Shown here: positions 52,648-61,489 of the stretch, in pieces
How positions within the stretch are numbered: position 1 is the first letter of the stretch
Layout of the letters: each line of letters starts with the position of its first letter
Source of the DNA: Robertkochia sediminum
GTDB taxonomy: Bacteria; Bacteroidota; Bacteroidia; Flavobacteriales; Flavobacteriaceae
Assembly (NCBI RefSeq): GCF_016786255.1
Contig: NZ_JADMKT010000077.1
Coordinates: 1 to 64,000, forward strand
Length of the DNA stretch: 64,000 nt
Direction: 5' to 3'
Made by a program: the position numbers and the translations under genes
The notes under the pieces: generated by a model
What the model saw: only the letters and a program-made list of their open reading frames with translations
What the model was told of the DNA's origin: nothing
The model's database searches: none

Positions 52648-53202
52648 TCATAATTTTTTCAGGAGGCGTTTTGCCCGCGCCTGAAACCCCGGAGATTGGT
52701 TGGCGTAGTGCTTTAACAGGTAGGCTTTGAGTTCAGGATGTATCCAGCTCATCTCCTTTCCCAGGTGAAAAAGCGCTTCCATACTGTACACTTTAACAGC
52801 CACCGGATGATCTTCCAGCATCCATGAAAAACAGGATTTGGCCATACGCTCAGGCTCATTGGTGTCTAATGGCGGATAATCTGTGTTCTTACCGCTATAT
52901 GCGGCTTCGCACCAGAAAGCCAGAATTTTCGCTACCGGCCTGATGGCAGAACCATGGGTAAGGTTGCCTATGAGGTTCATAAAACGCTTAGCGTGTGACT
53001 CCAGGAGTGTGGGATCGTTTAACAATACGATCTCCAGGACCCAACACCCTTTGATCTGCATTTCGCGATCGCCCTGAAGAATGGCCTTCATTAGTGTAGC
53101 GCACCCTTCCGGGCTGTTCTGTATGATCTTTGCGGCAAACTCCCGCTCCTCACGCCTGGCCGATGTTTTTTTTAACAGATCTTGAATTTCCTTAAGCTGC
53201 AC
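52648..53202 (-). CDS. HEAT-like helical hypothetical protein
   Basis: 184 residues, almost all helix, with a repeating pattern of paired helices (CATLMKAILQGDREMQIKGC, AVKVYSMEALFHLGKEM) that resembles HEAT/Armadillo repeats. No catalytic motif or signal is seen. In flavobacteria such genes next to purB are often labelled adenylosuccinate lyase by position, but nothing in this chain is lyase-like. It is 116 bp upstream of purB on the same strand, so co-transcription is possible. Confidence 0.75.
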   Translation of the reverse strand: MQLKEIQDLLKKTSARREEREFAAKIIQNSPEGCATLMKAILQGDREMQIKGCWVLEIVLLNDPTLLESHAKRFMNLIGNLTHGSAIRPVAKILAFWCEAAYSGKNTDYPPLDTNEPERMAKSCFSWMLEDHPVAVKVYSMEALFHLGKEMSWIHPELKAYLLKHYANQSPGFQARAKRLLKKL

Positions 53203-53247
53203 CTTAATTTTTTATATACATTTGATGTACTAAAAATAGTACTTCCG

Positions 53248-53721
53248 ATGAAATTAATTAAAACCGTACTGGTTATACTTTTGATCGTTTTGGCAGGGAT
53301 GCAATTTGTTCGTCCTGAAAAGAATACATCCGATAACGTGGCAACCACAGACCTTATCCTGAATGAAAAACCTCCAATGGAGGTTGCTGTAGTGCTTAAG
53401 CAGGCTTGTTATGACTGTCACTCCAATAATACGAACTACCCGTGGTATGCCGAGGTAGCGCCCATTTCTTATTGGATCGCCGACCACGTGGAGGAAGGTA
53501 AGGAGCACCTTAACTTTTCTGCATGGACGCAGTATTCGGCCAAGAAAAAGGCTCACAAGATGGAGGAGCTTATCGAAGAGGTAGAAGAACACGAGATGCC
53601 TCTGGATTCCTATACCTGGATGCATAAGGATGCTAAGCTTGACGAGGCACAGATCGAAGCACTCAATACCTGGGCTGGAATGCTCAGGGCGAAGTACGAG
53701 TTAGACGCTCAAGTACAATAG
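53248..53721 (+). CDS. Membrane-anchored haem-binding-domain protein
   Basis: 157 residues from the ATG at 53248. An upstream in-frame start would overlap the divergent gene and lacks a signal. An N-terminal helix (LIKTVLVILLIVLAGMQFV) anchors or exports the chain. The domain then has a CYDCHSN haem c site followed by TNYPWYAEVAPISYWIADHV and the C-terminal LNTWAGMLRAKYEL. It fits the Haem_bd family of Bacteroidota, usually periplasmic and of uncertain electron-transfer role. It overlaps the convergent cobB gene by 38 bases. Confidence 0.88.
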   Translation: MKLIKTVLVILLIVLAGMQFVRPEKNTSDNVATTDLILNEKPPMEVAVVLKQACYDCHSNNTNYPWYAEVAPISYWIADHVEEGKEHLNFSAWTQYSAKKKAHKMEELIEEVEEHEMPLDSYTWMHKDAKLDEAQIEALNTWAGMLRAKYELDAQVQ

Positions 53722-54376
53722 GCACCCCGGTAGTCGCATTTTCACTGATAATATGCAGATCCCGGTTTGCTGCTGCGCTAAGGGCGGGCCTGGGATCTAC
53801 ATAGAAAACAGAAGTCTTTGGCCGAGCGTATTGCATTAAACTTGCCGCCGGATATACCGTCATACTGGTGCCTACAATAAGGAGGTGATCGGCGGTAAGC
53901 ACTTCTTCTATGGCGGTGGTCATCATGGGGACATCTTCGCCAAACCAAACTATATGGGGCCTTAACTGGTGTTTCTTTTCGCAAAGATCACCCGGATGAA
54001 GGTCTTTTTTCCAAGGATATACGAGATCCGGATCGCCGGTGCTTCTTACTTTGAACAGTTCTCCATGCAAGTGGAGTACATTGGTGCTGCCCGCCCTTTC
54101 ATGAAGGTCATCAATATTCTGGGTGATCACCGTGATCTCAAAATGGGTTTCGGCTGCAGCAATGGCCTCATGGGCTTTATTGGGAGAGGCTTCCAGTAGC
54201 TGCCGCCTGCGCTGGTTGTAGAACTCAAGAACGAGGTCCCTGTCTCTTTGCCATCCCTGAGGGGAAGCTACCTTCATGACATCATGCCCCTCCCATAGAC
54301 CGTCGGCATCCCTGAAGGTTTTTAATCCGCTCTCTGCGCTCATTCCGGCTCCGGTAAGTACCACAAGTTTTTTCAT
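53684..54376 (-). CDS. cobB: Sir2-family NAD-dependent protein deacylase
   Basis: 230 residues. It removes acyl groups from lysines using NAD. Motifs are VVLTGAGMSAESGLKTFRD (NAD loop), VITQNIDDLHERAGS and the catalytic His in VLHLHGEL, then RPHIVWFGEDVP. FYNQRRRQL carries the Tyr/Arg pair of class III (SIRT5-like) enzymes, which favour succinyl or malonyl groups. The zinc-ribbon cysteines are nearly all missing: E. coli CobB has them after KVR and in KCHCC, while here KVRST and LCEKK leave one. It is convergent with the haem-domain gene. Confidence 0.93.
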   Translation of the reverse strand: MKKLVVLTGAGMSAESGLKTFRDADGLWEGHDVMKVASPQGWQRDRDLVLEFYNQRRRQLLEASPNKAHEAIAAAETHFEITVITQNIDDLHERAGSTNVLHLHGELFKVRSTGDPDLVYPWKKDLHPGDLCEKKHQLRPHIVWFGEDVPMMTTAIEEVLTADHLLIVGTSMTVYPAASLMQYARPKTSVFYVDPRPALSAAANRDLHIISENATTGVPIVLERLTRTSP

Positions 54377-54671
54377 GTTGCCAATGTTTAAGGGTTATGC
54401 TAAAATAGGCAATTAGGGGAAGAGGTAAAGGGGTGAAGCCCTTCTTCGCTAAAGCTACGAAGGGTGAAAAGGTAAAGGGTTAAAGGGAAGGCCCAATTCA
54501 TTATTCTCGATTCCCGACTATCCGTTTACAGTCTACAGTTTACAGTTTACAGTTCTCGGTACCTGGACCAACTCCCTGTTTCCCCATTTCCCTGTTCCCT
54601 GATTCCCGACTCTCATCTCTCTATTCCCGATTCCCATAAATTTACTAAGTTTAGCCCTCAAAGCTACCTTT
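54377..54671. repeat. Low-complexity cobB-trmH spacer with degenerate heptamers
   Basis: The 295-bp divergent region holds GTAAAGGG-type repeats (54420-54490), a TTACAGT array (54526-54555), and CCCTGTTCCCTGATTCCCGACTC-like pyrimidine arrays (54577-54640). Promoters for both genes must lie within it, but no consensus -7 is obvious. No gene is seen. Confidence 0.8.
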
Positions 54672-55325
54672 ATGTCCCGCGAATTACTGCAATATCTTGA
54701 AGGCTTTATTACGCCGGAGCGCAAACAGCGCTTTGAGGAGATCCTGAAATACCGTACCCGCTATTTTACGGTAGCGATTGAAGATATTTTTCAAGTTCAC
54801 AATACCAGTGCTGTTATTCGCAGTTGCGATATTTTTGGCATACAAGACGCTCATGTGATCGAAGAAAGATACGGCAAGCGTCTGGATAAGAACATCGCAA
54901 TGGGGGCTCAGAAATGGGTCGATGTGCATCGATACGAAACTACAGATGCATGCATTGCCAAACTCAGGGAAGAAGGGTATCGCATTGTAGCCACCACGCC
55001 CCATGAACCTACCTGTGATCTCTTCGACCTGGATATCGAGACTCCCTCTGCCTTCTTTTTCGGGACCGAAAGAGACGGACTTAGTGAAACCGTATTGTCT
55101 CAGGCCGATGAGCGGTTGCGTATCCCCATGTACGGATTCACAGAAAGCCTGAATATTTCCGTTTCTGCAGCCATCATCTTACAACATATCACCACTCGCC
55201 TGAGGGCTTCAGACATCCCCTGGGCATTAAGCGAGGAGGAGCAATTTGATAAGCGATTGGACTGGACCCGGAAGTCGGTTCGAAGCGTTGACGAAATTTT
55301 ATCCCGTTTTCCGGGATCTATATGA
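54672..55325 (+). CDS. trmH: tRNA (guanosine-2'-O-)-methyltransferase, SPOUT family
   Basis: 217 residues. The SPOUT knot motifs are HNTSAVIRSCDIFGIQDAHVIE, FFFGTERDGLS and MYGFTESLNISVSAAIILQHI. The N-terminal helices (FITPERKQRFEEILKYRTRYFTVAIEDI) and the C-terminal helix match TrmH, which 2'-O-methylates G18 of tRNA. Other SpoU members cannot be fully excluded, but size and N-terminus favour TrmH. Confidence 0.92.
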   Translation: MSRELLQYLEGFITPERKQRFEEILKYRTRYFTVAIEDIFQVHNTSAVIRSCDIFGIQDAHVIEERYGKRLDKNIAMGAQKWVDVHRYETTDACIAKLREEGYRIVATTPHEPTCDLFDLDIETPSAFFFGTERDGLSETVLSQADERLRIPMYGFTESLNISVSAAIILQHITTRLRASDIPWALSEEEQFDKRLDWTRKSVRSVDEILSRFPGSI

Positions 55326-55374
55326 TCTGCTGCTAATTTTTTTATACATTTAGGTCCCACCAAACCAACAAATT

Positions 55375-55911
55375 ATGCAGATTGCGCTCTACGTGCTGCT
55401 GATCTTGCTATCAGCTGTGCTTGTTTTGAATTTTCTCGCACCGCGATCCTATCACATCTGCCGCAGCATTGTGGTGGACAGATCTTCAGAAGAAATATTT
55501 CCCTTTTTAAAATGTCTCGGAAATCAGGAATTATGGTCTCCCTGGGCCGATAAGGATCCCAATATGGTCAAGGAGTTTCACGGAACCGATGGGGAAGTTG
55601 GTGCTGTAAGTACCTGGAAAGGGAATAAAGAAGTAGGGGAGGGAGAGCAGGAGATCACCCGCATCATTGATGGTGAGCTCATGGAGACACATCTCAGGTT
55701 CTTCAAACCCTTTCGGTCAGAATCTGATGCCTATATCAAGGTGGAAAAGATGGGTGCTGAAAGTAGTGAGATCACCTGGGGATTTTCAGGTGAGAACAAG
55801 TTTCCCATGCGAATCTTTATGTTGTTTATGAATATGGAAAAGCACTTGGGGCAGGATTTTGAATACGGACTCAGAAAATTAAAATTACACCTTGAAAAAC
55901 AGATGGTATGA
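55375..55911 (+). CDS. SRPBCC-fold (START-like) protein
   Basis: 178 residues. An N-terminal hydrophobic segment (IALYVLLILLSAVLVLNFL) anchors the chain in the membrane. A polyketide-cyclase-like SRPBCC domain follows, with the strand pair RSIVVDRSSEEIFPFLKCLGNQELWSPWADKDP and GVSTWKGNKEVGEGEQEIT. It may bind a hydrophobic ligand, but no substrate is suggested. It overlaps the next gene by 4 bases (ATGA). Confidence 0.86.
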   Translation: MQIALYVLLILLSAVLVLNFLAPRSYHICRSIVVDRSSEEIFPFLKCLGNQELWSPWADKDPNMVKEFHGTDGEVGAVSTWKGNKEVGEGEQEITRIIDGELMETHLRFFKPFRSESDAYIKVEKMGAESSEITWGFSGENKFPMRIFMLFMNMEKHLGQDFEYGLRKLKLHLEKQMV

Positions 55912-56270
55912 TCGCCTGGTTTGAAATTCCCGTTAACGATATGGAGAGGGCCTGTGGCTTTTACCGTGAAGTTCTGGAGATCCCGGTAGAGATACAAGAC
56001 GTTAATGGTCTGCAAATGGGGTGGTTCATGCCTGCCGGTGGTCAGGGGGAGCCTCTTGGTTCCCTGATGAAATATGAGAGTTATGTTCCCAGCGAAAAAG
56101 GGGTGCTTATTTATTTGAGTAGCCCGGATATAGAAAAGGCCCTTTCTAAGGTAGAAAAGGCCGGTGGTAAGGTGATGGTTCCAAAAACCATGATCTCCGA
56201 AAACTACGGTTACATGGGGGTGTTTATGGATAGTGAAGGGAATCGAATTGCCCTTCATTCAAATTCCTGA
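55908..56270 (+). CDS. VOC-family (glyoxalase-like) protein
   Basis: 120 residues, one beta-alpha-beta-beta-beta unit pair: WFEIPVNDMERACGFYREVLEIPVEI, then VLIYLSSPDIEKALSKVEKAGGKVMVPKTMI and GYMGVFMDSEGNRIALHS. The size fits single-domain VOC proteins annotated as glyoxalase or lactoylglutathione lyase relatives. Metal ligands are partly present, so activity is uncertain. It is translationally coupled to the SRPBCC gene and ends flush against the convergent amylase gene. Confidence 0.88.
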   Translation: MIAWFEIPVNDMERACGFYREVLEIPVEIQDVNGLQMGWFMPAGGQGEPLGSLMKYESYVPSEKGVLIYLSSPDIEKALSKVEKAGGKVMVPKTMISENYGYMGVFMDSEGNRIALHSNS

Positions 56271-57926
56271 TCAATAGAGTAATACGGTGTCGAAGGGAGT
56301 GTTAAGCGTAACGGCTCCGTTCTTTACCGTGGTGGTATTTCCGGAATAGTGATCGGTCACGGTACTTCCCTCTTCAAAATGAGCTCCTACGGTTAAGGTC
56401 TTTTCTCCGGGTTGGAGGTCTAATCCTATGACTACGCTTTCTGAAAAGTCTGTTGTATTCAAGCTTCTTGCGAATACGTAAGGTGCCTTTGACAACATTT
56501 CATGTCTTCCCACCCCAACAGCCGGGTGGTCTCTTCGAAAGGTTCCCAGCTTCTTCCAATGGTCGTTGATCTTTTGTATTTCTGCGTTATTGGCAAGCTC
56601 TTCCCAGTTCATGAAAGAGCGAAGGTTGGCATCGCCTTGAGCATCCCGGACTTTTAGTATTCTGGAGGTTTCATCGCCGTAGTATACCTGTGAGGCTCCG
56701 GGAGTAAGTAACAGCTTGTTCGCTGTTTCATAGGGCTTCTTTCGTTCCGGATCAAAAGGGCCGCCGTCGTCGTGAGAAGACACATAGTTAAGCACACTTT
56801 TGCCTTTTAGCGCAGTGGTAAGCAGGGTGTCGTATTTTGAAAACAGGGCTTCGTACGCTTTGCGGGCGTCACTTTTAAATTCAAAATTGATAAGGCTTTT
56901 GAATCCGTTGGCAAAGAAATCAACTTTCTTATCGCCATAGTCGAACCAGCGCCCTGCAGAAATATTGTAGTTGTACACTTCACCTACCATAAAGAATGGG
57001 GTGTTGTCCAGTACCTGTTCAGGGTTGTTTTGTTTCCAGGTTTCAAAGGCCGGTGCTGCCAGGTCGTAGAGTTCCTGCCAGATGCTGGCTTCGGTGTGTT
57101 TGGCTGTATCTACTCTAAAACCATCTACGCCATAGGCTTTGACCATATCGGTAAGCCATTTCATGATGTAGAATCTCGGAGCTCTTGGCAGTCCCGTTTC
57201 GTTAAAGAAGGTGTCCAGTTCGGCAACCTCCTGATCGAGGCGACCTTCCTGTTCCCATTTTTCAAGTAATACCTTCGGGAGGGTAACTGCTTCGTCCTTA
57301 TCGGTGAGCACATCCGGGAGGTTTTCAACCAGGGTACAGCTGGTGGTACTTTCATAATCCTGGTATTTACAGGCAGGTCCGGTGCGTACCCAATCGTTGC
57401 CATATACAGGGTCCTTATCGGTTACCGGACCGGTGTGGTTAACCACGACGTCCAGCAGTACTCTGATGCCTTTACTGTGCGCCAGGGCAATGAGTTGTTC
57501 CAGGTCTTCTTCTGTACCGAAGTTGGGATCAAGGGTGGTCCAGTCTTTAGCCCAATAGCCGTGGTAGGCGTAAGTGGGCCCGGTACCTTCATCTACGATA
57601 CCGTGAATTTGCTCTACCACCGGGGTGAACCAGAGTACATTGATCCCCAGGTCTTCAAAGTATCCCTCTTCCAGTTTCTGGATGATCCCTTTAAGATCGC
57701 CCCCTTCGAATCCGCGGGCCGGACCGGTTTTCAGGTTACGGTCAAAATTGGTGTCGTTTGTCGTATCGCCATTGTTAAAGCGATCGGTGAGCATGAAGTA
57801 CACGTTCGAAGCTTCCCACATAAAGGGTGTTTCCTGTGCGATCATTTCGGGTTGTTCTTTCTGTTCAGACTTACAGCTCAATTGTAATGCGGTTAATAAG
57901 GCGAGGGTTAGGTATTTGAAATTCAT
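56271..57926 (-). CDS. GH13 alpha-amylase lipoprotein
   Basis: 551 residues. The lipobox is LQLSC (Cys18), so the enzyme sits in an envelope membrane or on the surface. The (beta/alpha)8 domain shows DVVVNHTGP (region I), GFRVDTAKHTE (nucleophile Asp, region II), FFMVGEVYNY (acid Glu, region III) and NYVSSHDDG (region IV). A small C-terminal beta domain follows. It hydrolyses alpha-1,4-glucans. There is no susCD pair next to it, so it is not in a standard polysaccharide utilisation locus. Confidence 0.93.
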   Translation of the reverse strand: MNFKYLTLALLTALQLSCKSEQKEQPEMIAQETPFMWEASNVYFMLTDRFNNGDTTNDTNFDRNLKTGPARGFEGGDLKGIIQKLEEGYFEDLGINVLWFTPVVEQIHGIVDEGTGPTYAYHGYWAKDWTTLDPNFGTEEDLEQLIALAHSKGIRVLLDVVVNHTGPVTDKDPVYGNDWVRTGPACKYQDYESTTSCTLVENLPDVLTDKDEAVTLPKVLLEKWEQEGRLDQEVAELDTFFNETGLPRAPRFYIMKWLTDMVKAYGVDGFRVDTAKHTEASIWQELYDLAAPAFETWKQNNPEQVLDNTPFFMVGEVYNYNISAGRWFDYGDKKVDFFANGFKSLINFEFKSDARKAYEALFSKYDTLLTTALKGKSVLNYVSSHDDGGPFDPERKKPYETANKLLLTPGASQVYYGDETSRILKVRDAQGDANLRSFMNWEELANNAEIQKINDHWKKLGTFRRDHPAVGVGRHEMLSKAPYVFARSLNTTDFSESVVIGLDLQPGEKTLTVGAHFEEGSTVTDHYSGNTTTVKNGAVTLNTPFDTVLLY

Positions 57927-57962
57927 ATCGAAGATCGTATTTAATGTATAAGCTTAAAGCTT

Positions 57963-58724
57963 TTAATTGTTTCTGTTGAGCACTTTGTACTCTTCATAAC
58001 ACTGGCTTATGGCATCCAGGATCTGAAGGTCGTTCGCGGTTTGAATAAAATTATCCGAATAACTGCAATTTCTTAGAATGTCTTCGATCTCGCTGGTTTC
58101 TACCTGCAGCAGGGCGGCAAGGGTTTGCCTGTCGAATTTAGAGGCCAGTAAGTTACGGATCTCGTCGTCTTCTTTCATCTTGCGCAGCTTACGCATCTGT
58201 TTGGGTTTGTTGCCAAAGAGATTGTACAGCAGGTCTGCAGGATTAAAGATGGATCCCATGGCCCGGGCAAAGGCTCCGGGGTTATTATCTCCGGCTTCAT
58301 AGCCAAGTTCAAGACCTGAGATACTATAGCGGCGCGAAGTGTTTACCGGGATATTCTTGGAGTCGATCTCGAGGTATCCTGTAAGTTGGAACGGACTTAC
58401 GACAACCTGTTCAAGGGCATAAGCCAGTTCGGTAAGTTGTACTTCGGTATTCTGAAACTTCAGCATGTCGTTGGTGACCCTTACCTGAATGGTCTTGAAT
58501 CCGATGAACGAAAAATACAGCGTATCATTAGCCTGTGCAGAGATCTCAAAGGTACCTCCCTCATTGGTGATGGTACCAACCACCTGGTTGAGATTAACTA
58601 CGTGCACATTGGTCAGGGGTACTCCGTTCTCGGCATTAACCACCGTACCTTTCAGGGTCTCGGGATTTTGGGCTAGGGTAACGCCAAAGGTAAATAAGGA
58701 TAATATGAGAAGAATTCTTTTCAT
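57963..58724 (-). CDS. CarboxypepD-like regulatory domain protein
   Basis: 253 residues from the ATG at 58724; an in-frame upstream extension has no support. The signal peptide (cleavage after VTLAQ) is followed by a carboxypeptidase-regulatory-like beta-sandwich (LKGTVVNAENGVPLTNVHVV, LYFSFIGFKTIQV). The remainder is a helical domain (FNPADLLYNLFGNKPKQMRKL) with no known function. Such proteins resemble the N-terminal extension of TonB-dependent receptors but lack plug and barrel. Role unknown; secreted or periplasmic. Confidence 0.82.
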   Translation of the reverse strand: MKRILLILSLFTFGVTLAQNPETLKGTVVNAENGVPLTNVHVVNLNQVVGTITNEGGTFEISAQANDTLYFSFIGFKTIQVRVTNDMLKFQNTEVQLTELAYALEQVVVSPFQLTGYLEIDSKNIPVNTSRRYSISGLELGYEAGDNNPGAFARAMGSIFNPADLLYNLFGNKPKQMRKLRKMKEDDEIRNLLASKFDRQTLAALLQVETSEIEDILRNCSYSDNFIQTANDLQILDAISQCYEEYKVLNRNN

Positions 58725-58802
58725 GGAGTACTGGTTTACACGGGCACCTGTGTCAGGTTTTATTTGGGTTCTCAAGAGATAGTGCATATGCGCTACTAAA
58801 AT

Positions 58803-58873
58803 AAAAAAAAGAAAGCCATGCCCAACGGAAACACCCAATGACAATTCGGAATTTCTATTGTGCAGGCTTTCTT
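58803..58873 (-). terminator. Long-loop hairpin with T-tract, possible second terminator
   Basis: AAGAAAGCC (58809-58817) pairs perfectly with GGCTTTCTT (58865-58873) and the stem extends three pairs past one bulge, enclosing about 40 bases. On the minus strand it is followed by eight T. It lies 20 bases beyond the helicase terminator, so it may be a back-up terminator or the end of a short RNA. Confidence 0.5.
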
Positions 58874-58892
58874 AAGGTGCCTAAATGTAAGA

Positions 58893-58916
58893 AACTCCCC
58901 TAAAATTGGGGGAGCT
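58893..58916 (-). terminator. Terminator of the DEAD-box helicase gene
   Basis: Stem CTCCCC/GGGGAG (extended to AACTCCCC/GGGGGAGCTT) with a seven-base loop. The minus strand continues TTTCTTACATTT. Confidence 0.75.
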
Positions 58917-58953
58917 TTAAGAGTACTTTAAGTATTTAATAGCAGTGAAACTA

Positions 58954-60747
58954 TTACCACTTGGGCTTTGGGCCTTTTCTATGGCTTTTTTTTGCCGATG
59001 TTGAATGTCCTTTGGATTTTTTTCCATCGAAAGATCGGCGCTTTCCTGAGAAAGCTCCTTTAGAGCGTTTATCACTATCTCCAAAGCTGCGTTTTCTTCC
59101 ACCTTTAAATCCGCCGCCGCGGTTACCACCACGACTACCTCCACGGCCGCCACCTCCGGCATTGCTGGAGATCTCAACGTTGATAAAGCGACCGTCCATT
59201 TTGAATTCAGAGAACAGTTGTAGGATCGCTTCTGTATGAGCTGCATCAGAATTGAAGAAAGAAAAACTTTCTTTAACATCTACCCTGTAGATATCGTCCC
59301 GATCTAATCCGGTCTGTTCACGAAGGAAGTCCTTAAGGGTTTTCCAGTCATAACCATCTTTGGAACCAACATTGATAAAGTATCTGGTGCTTCCTTCACC
59401 TGATGATGCTTCGCTGCTTGCTGAAGGCTGATTAAGGTCCTGGGTTTTGTTGTAGTAATTTGCAAAACGGCTGAATTCTACAGAAACCATTCTCTTGATC
59501 AGGTCTTCGCGATCAAGTCCTTCTAATACATCCATAACGGCAGGAAGGTATCCTTCAACCTCTGCATTTACTTCGGTGTCTTTGATCTTGCTCGCCAGGT
59601 GATAAAGTTGTATTTCGCAGATCTCCTCGGCATTCGGGATCTTCTTGGCGTCAAACTCCTGCTGGATGATCCTTTCGATCCCCTTGATCTTTCTCAGTTC
59701 GCTCTTGGTGATGATCACCATAGAGATTCCCGATTTACCGGCACGTCCTGTTCTACCACTTCTGTGGGTATAGGTTTCGATCTCATCCGGTAACTGGTAG
59801 TTGATCACGTGAGTTACATCGTCAACATCGATCCCCCGGGCTGCCACATCGGTAGCTACGAGCATCTGGATCTGGTTGGTACGAAATGCCTTCATCACCA
59901 TATCGCGCTGATTCTGACTTAAGTCACCGTGAAGTGCTCCGGCGTTGTACCCGTCTTCAATAAGTTTTTCTGCGATCTTTTGGGTATCTCTCTTTGTGCG
60001 ACAGAATACTACAGAAAAGATGTCCGGATTGGCGTCGGCCAGCCTTTTAAGTGCCGAGTAGCGGTCACGTCCTGATACCAGGTAGTATTCGTGTTGTACG
60101 TTTTGAGATCCTGAGTTTTTGGTTCCTACGGTGATCTCAACTGGATCTGCCATGAATTTCTTTGCGATCCTGGATACCTCTTTAGGCATGGTAGCCGAAA
60201 ATAACCAGGTTGACTTTTCCTTAGGCGTATTCGAGAGAATATCGGTGATATCCTCATAGAATCCCATATTCAGCATCTCATCTGCCTCGTCTAACACACA
60301 GTAATCGATATTGGTGATATCCACCATACCGCGACTGATCATGTCTTTCATTCGGCCGGGAGTGGCTACGATGATCTGCGCGCCTCTTTTAATTTCAGAG
60401 GCTTGAGCCGTAATACTCGCACCACCATAAATAGCGGCAACGCGTAATTGGTGTTCGTATTTGGAATACTGTTTTAGTTCTTGTGTGATCTGCAGGCATA
60501 GTTCCCTTGTGGGAGAAAGAATAAGTCCCTGCGTTCTCTTACTGTGAACATCGATCTTTTGGATCATAGGAAATCCGAAAGCTGCTGTTTTTCCGGTTCC
60601 GGTCTGGGCCAGGGCTACCATGTCGGTATCCTGCGCTAAAAGGACCGGGATAGCCTTCTCCTGTACTTCAGAGGGGGTCTCAAAACCCATATCGGCTACA
60701 GCGTTTAAAAGCGCTTCGTTCAGTCCTAATTGTTCAAATTTATTCAT
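58954..60747 (-). CDS. DEAD-box ATP-dependent RNA helicase
   Basis: 597 residues from the ATG at 60747 (MNKFEQLGLNEALL). Helicase motifs in order: Q motif region, AQTGTGKTAAFGFP (I), PTRELCLQI (Ia), VLDEADEMLNMGF (II), FSATMP (III), ATDVAARGIDV (V), HRSGRTGRAGKSG (VI). A DbpA-type RNA-binding domain follows near 465-540. The tail is Gly/Arg-rich (GGGGRGGSRGGNRGGGFKGG) and Lys-rich. It belongs to the DeaD/CsdA branch, acting in ribosome assembly and cold adaptation. It has its own terminators. Confidence 0.95.
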   Translation of the reverse strand: MNKFEQLGLNEALLNAVADMGFETPSEVQEKAIPVLLAQDTDMVALAQTGTGKTAAFGFPMIQKIDVHSKRTQGLILSPTRELCLQITQELKQYSKYEHQLRVAAIYGGASITAQASEIKRGAQIIVATPGRMKDMISRGMVDITNIDYCVLDEADEMLNMGFYEDITDILSNTPKEKSTWLFSATMPKEVSRIAKKFMADPVEITVGTKNSGSQNVQHEYYLVSGRDRYSALKRLADANPDIFSVVFCRTKRDTQKIAEKLIEDGYNAGALHGDLSQNQRDMVMKAFRTNQIQMLVATDVAARGIDVDDVTHVINYQLPDEIETYTHRSGRTGRAGKSGISMVIITKSELRKIKGIERIIQQEFDAKKIPNAEEICEIQLYHLASKIKDTEVNAEVEGYLPAVMDVLEGLDREDLIKRMVSVEFSRFANYYNKTQDLNQPSASSEASSGEGSTRYFINVGSKDGYDWKTLKDFLREQTGLDRDDIYRVDVKESFSFFNSDAAHTEAILQLFSEFKMDGRFINVEISSNAGGGGRGGSRGGNRGGGFKGGRKRSFGDSDKRSKGAFSGKRRSFDGKKSKGHSTSAKKSHRKGPKPKW

Positions 60748-60905
60748 ACGGTAATTTAAAATTGCCCGCAAAGGTAGTCTTTAAAAATGGATAATAGCCT
60801 GAAAATCAGAATTAAATTCCATTTAAATCCGTCTGGGAATGAGTGTGTTAGGGCATTCGGGGGCTGCAGCCTTTTTCCCTTGTGTTCTTGCCGTGGAGAA
60901 TGTCC

Positions 60906-61475
60906 TTACTTGAAATACTCGATAAGTGCTTTCATGGCCTTGGCCCTGTGGCTTATTTTGTTCTTTTCGGAGAGAGGCAGCTCTGCAAAAGTTTCCTGGT
61001 AGCCTTCGGGCTGGAAAACGGGATCATAGCCAAAGCCGTTGTCTCCCTGCGGTTTTGTAGTGATCGCACCCTCGGCAATTCCCAGGAACAAGATCTTTTC
61101 CCGATCCAGGTTCAGGGCGATAACGGTTTTAAAACGCGCACTGCGATCATGGTGGTCTTTGAGTTCGTCGAGTAGCTTGTTCACATTGTCCTGATCGTTC
61201 TTCTGAGGGCCTGCATAACGAGCCGAATATACGCCTGGAGCACCGCCGAGGGCACTTACCTCCAGACCGGTATCGTCTGCAAAGCAGTCGTAGCCGTAGT
61301 GTTGTTTTACGTAGTTTGCCTTGGCCATGGCATTGCCCGCAATGGTGTCTTCCTCTTCAGGGATGTCTTCTGTGCAGCCTATATCGTCAAGGCTCAGGAT
61401 CTCTATGTATTTTGGGAGTAAGGCTTGAACTTCCTTTAATTTATTTTGATTGTGAGTGGCGAATACCAGTTTCAT
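60906..61475 (-). CDS. rdgB: Non-canonical purine NTP pyrophosphatase
   Basis: 189 residues, the usual length. It hydrolyses dITP, XTP and similar to the monophosphates. Motifs are FATHNQNKLKEVQALLP at the N-terminus, CFADDTGLEVSALGGAPGVYSARYAG and FGYDPVFQPEGYQETFAEL, with SHRAKAM near the C-terminus, the nucleotide- and metal-binding positions of Ham1/RdgB. It lies 14 bp from rlmH on the same strand and is likely co-transcribed. Confidence 0.96.
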   Translation of the reverse strand: MKLVFATHNQNKLKEVQALLPKYIEILSLDDIGCTEDIPEEEDTIAGNAMAKANYVKQHYGYDCFADDTGLEVSALGGAPGVYSARYAGPQKNDQDNVNKLLDELKDHHDRSARFKTVIALNLDREKILFLGIAEGAITTKPQGDNGFGYDPVFQPEGYQETFAELPLSEKNKISHRAKAMKALIEYFK

Positions 61476-61489
61476 AGCGCAGGTGTTTT

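Noticed and set aside
60787-61175. Short plus-strand frames upstream of and antisense to rdgB
   Set aside because: They lie largely antisense to rdgB and lack any recognisable protein feature.
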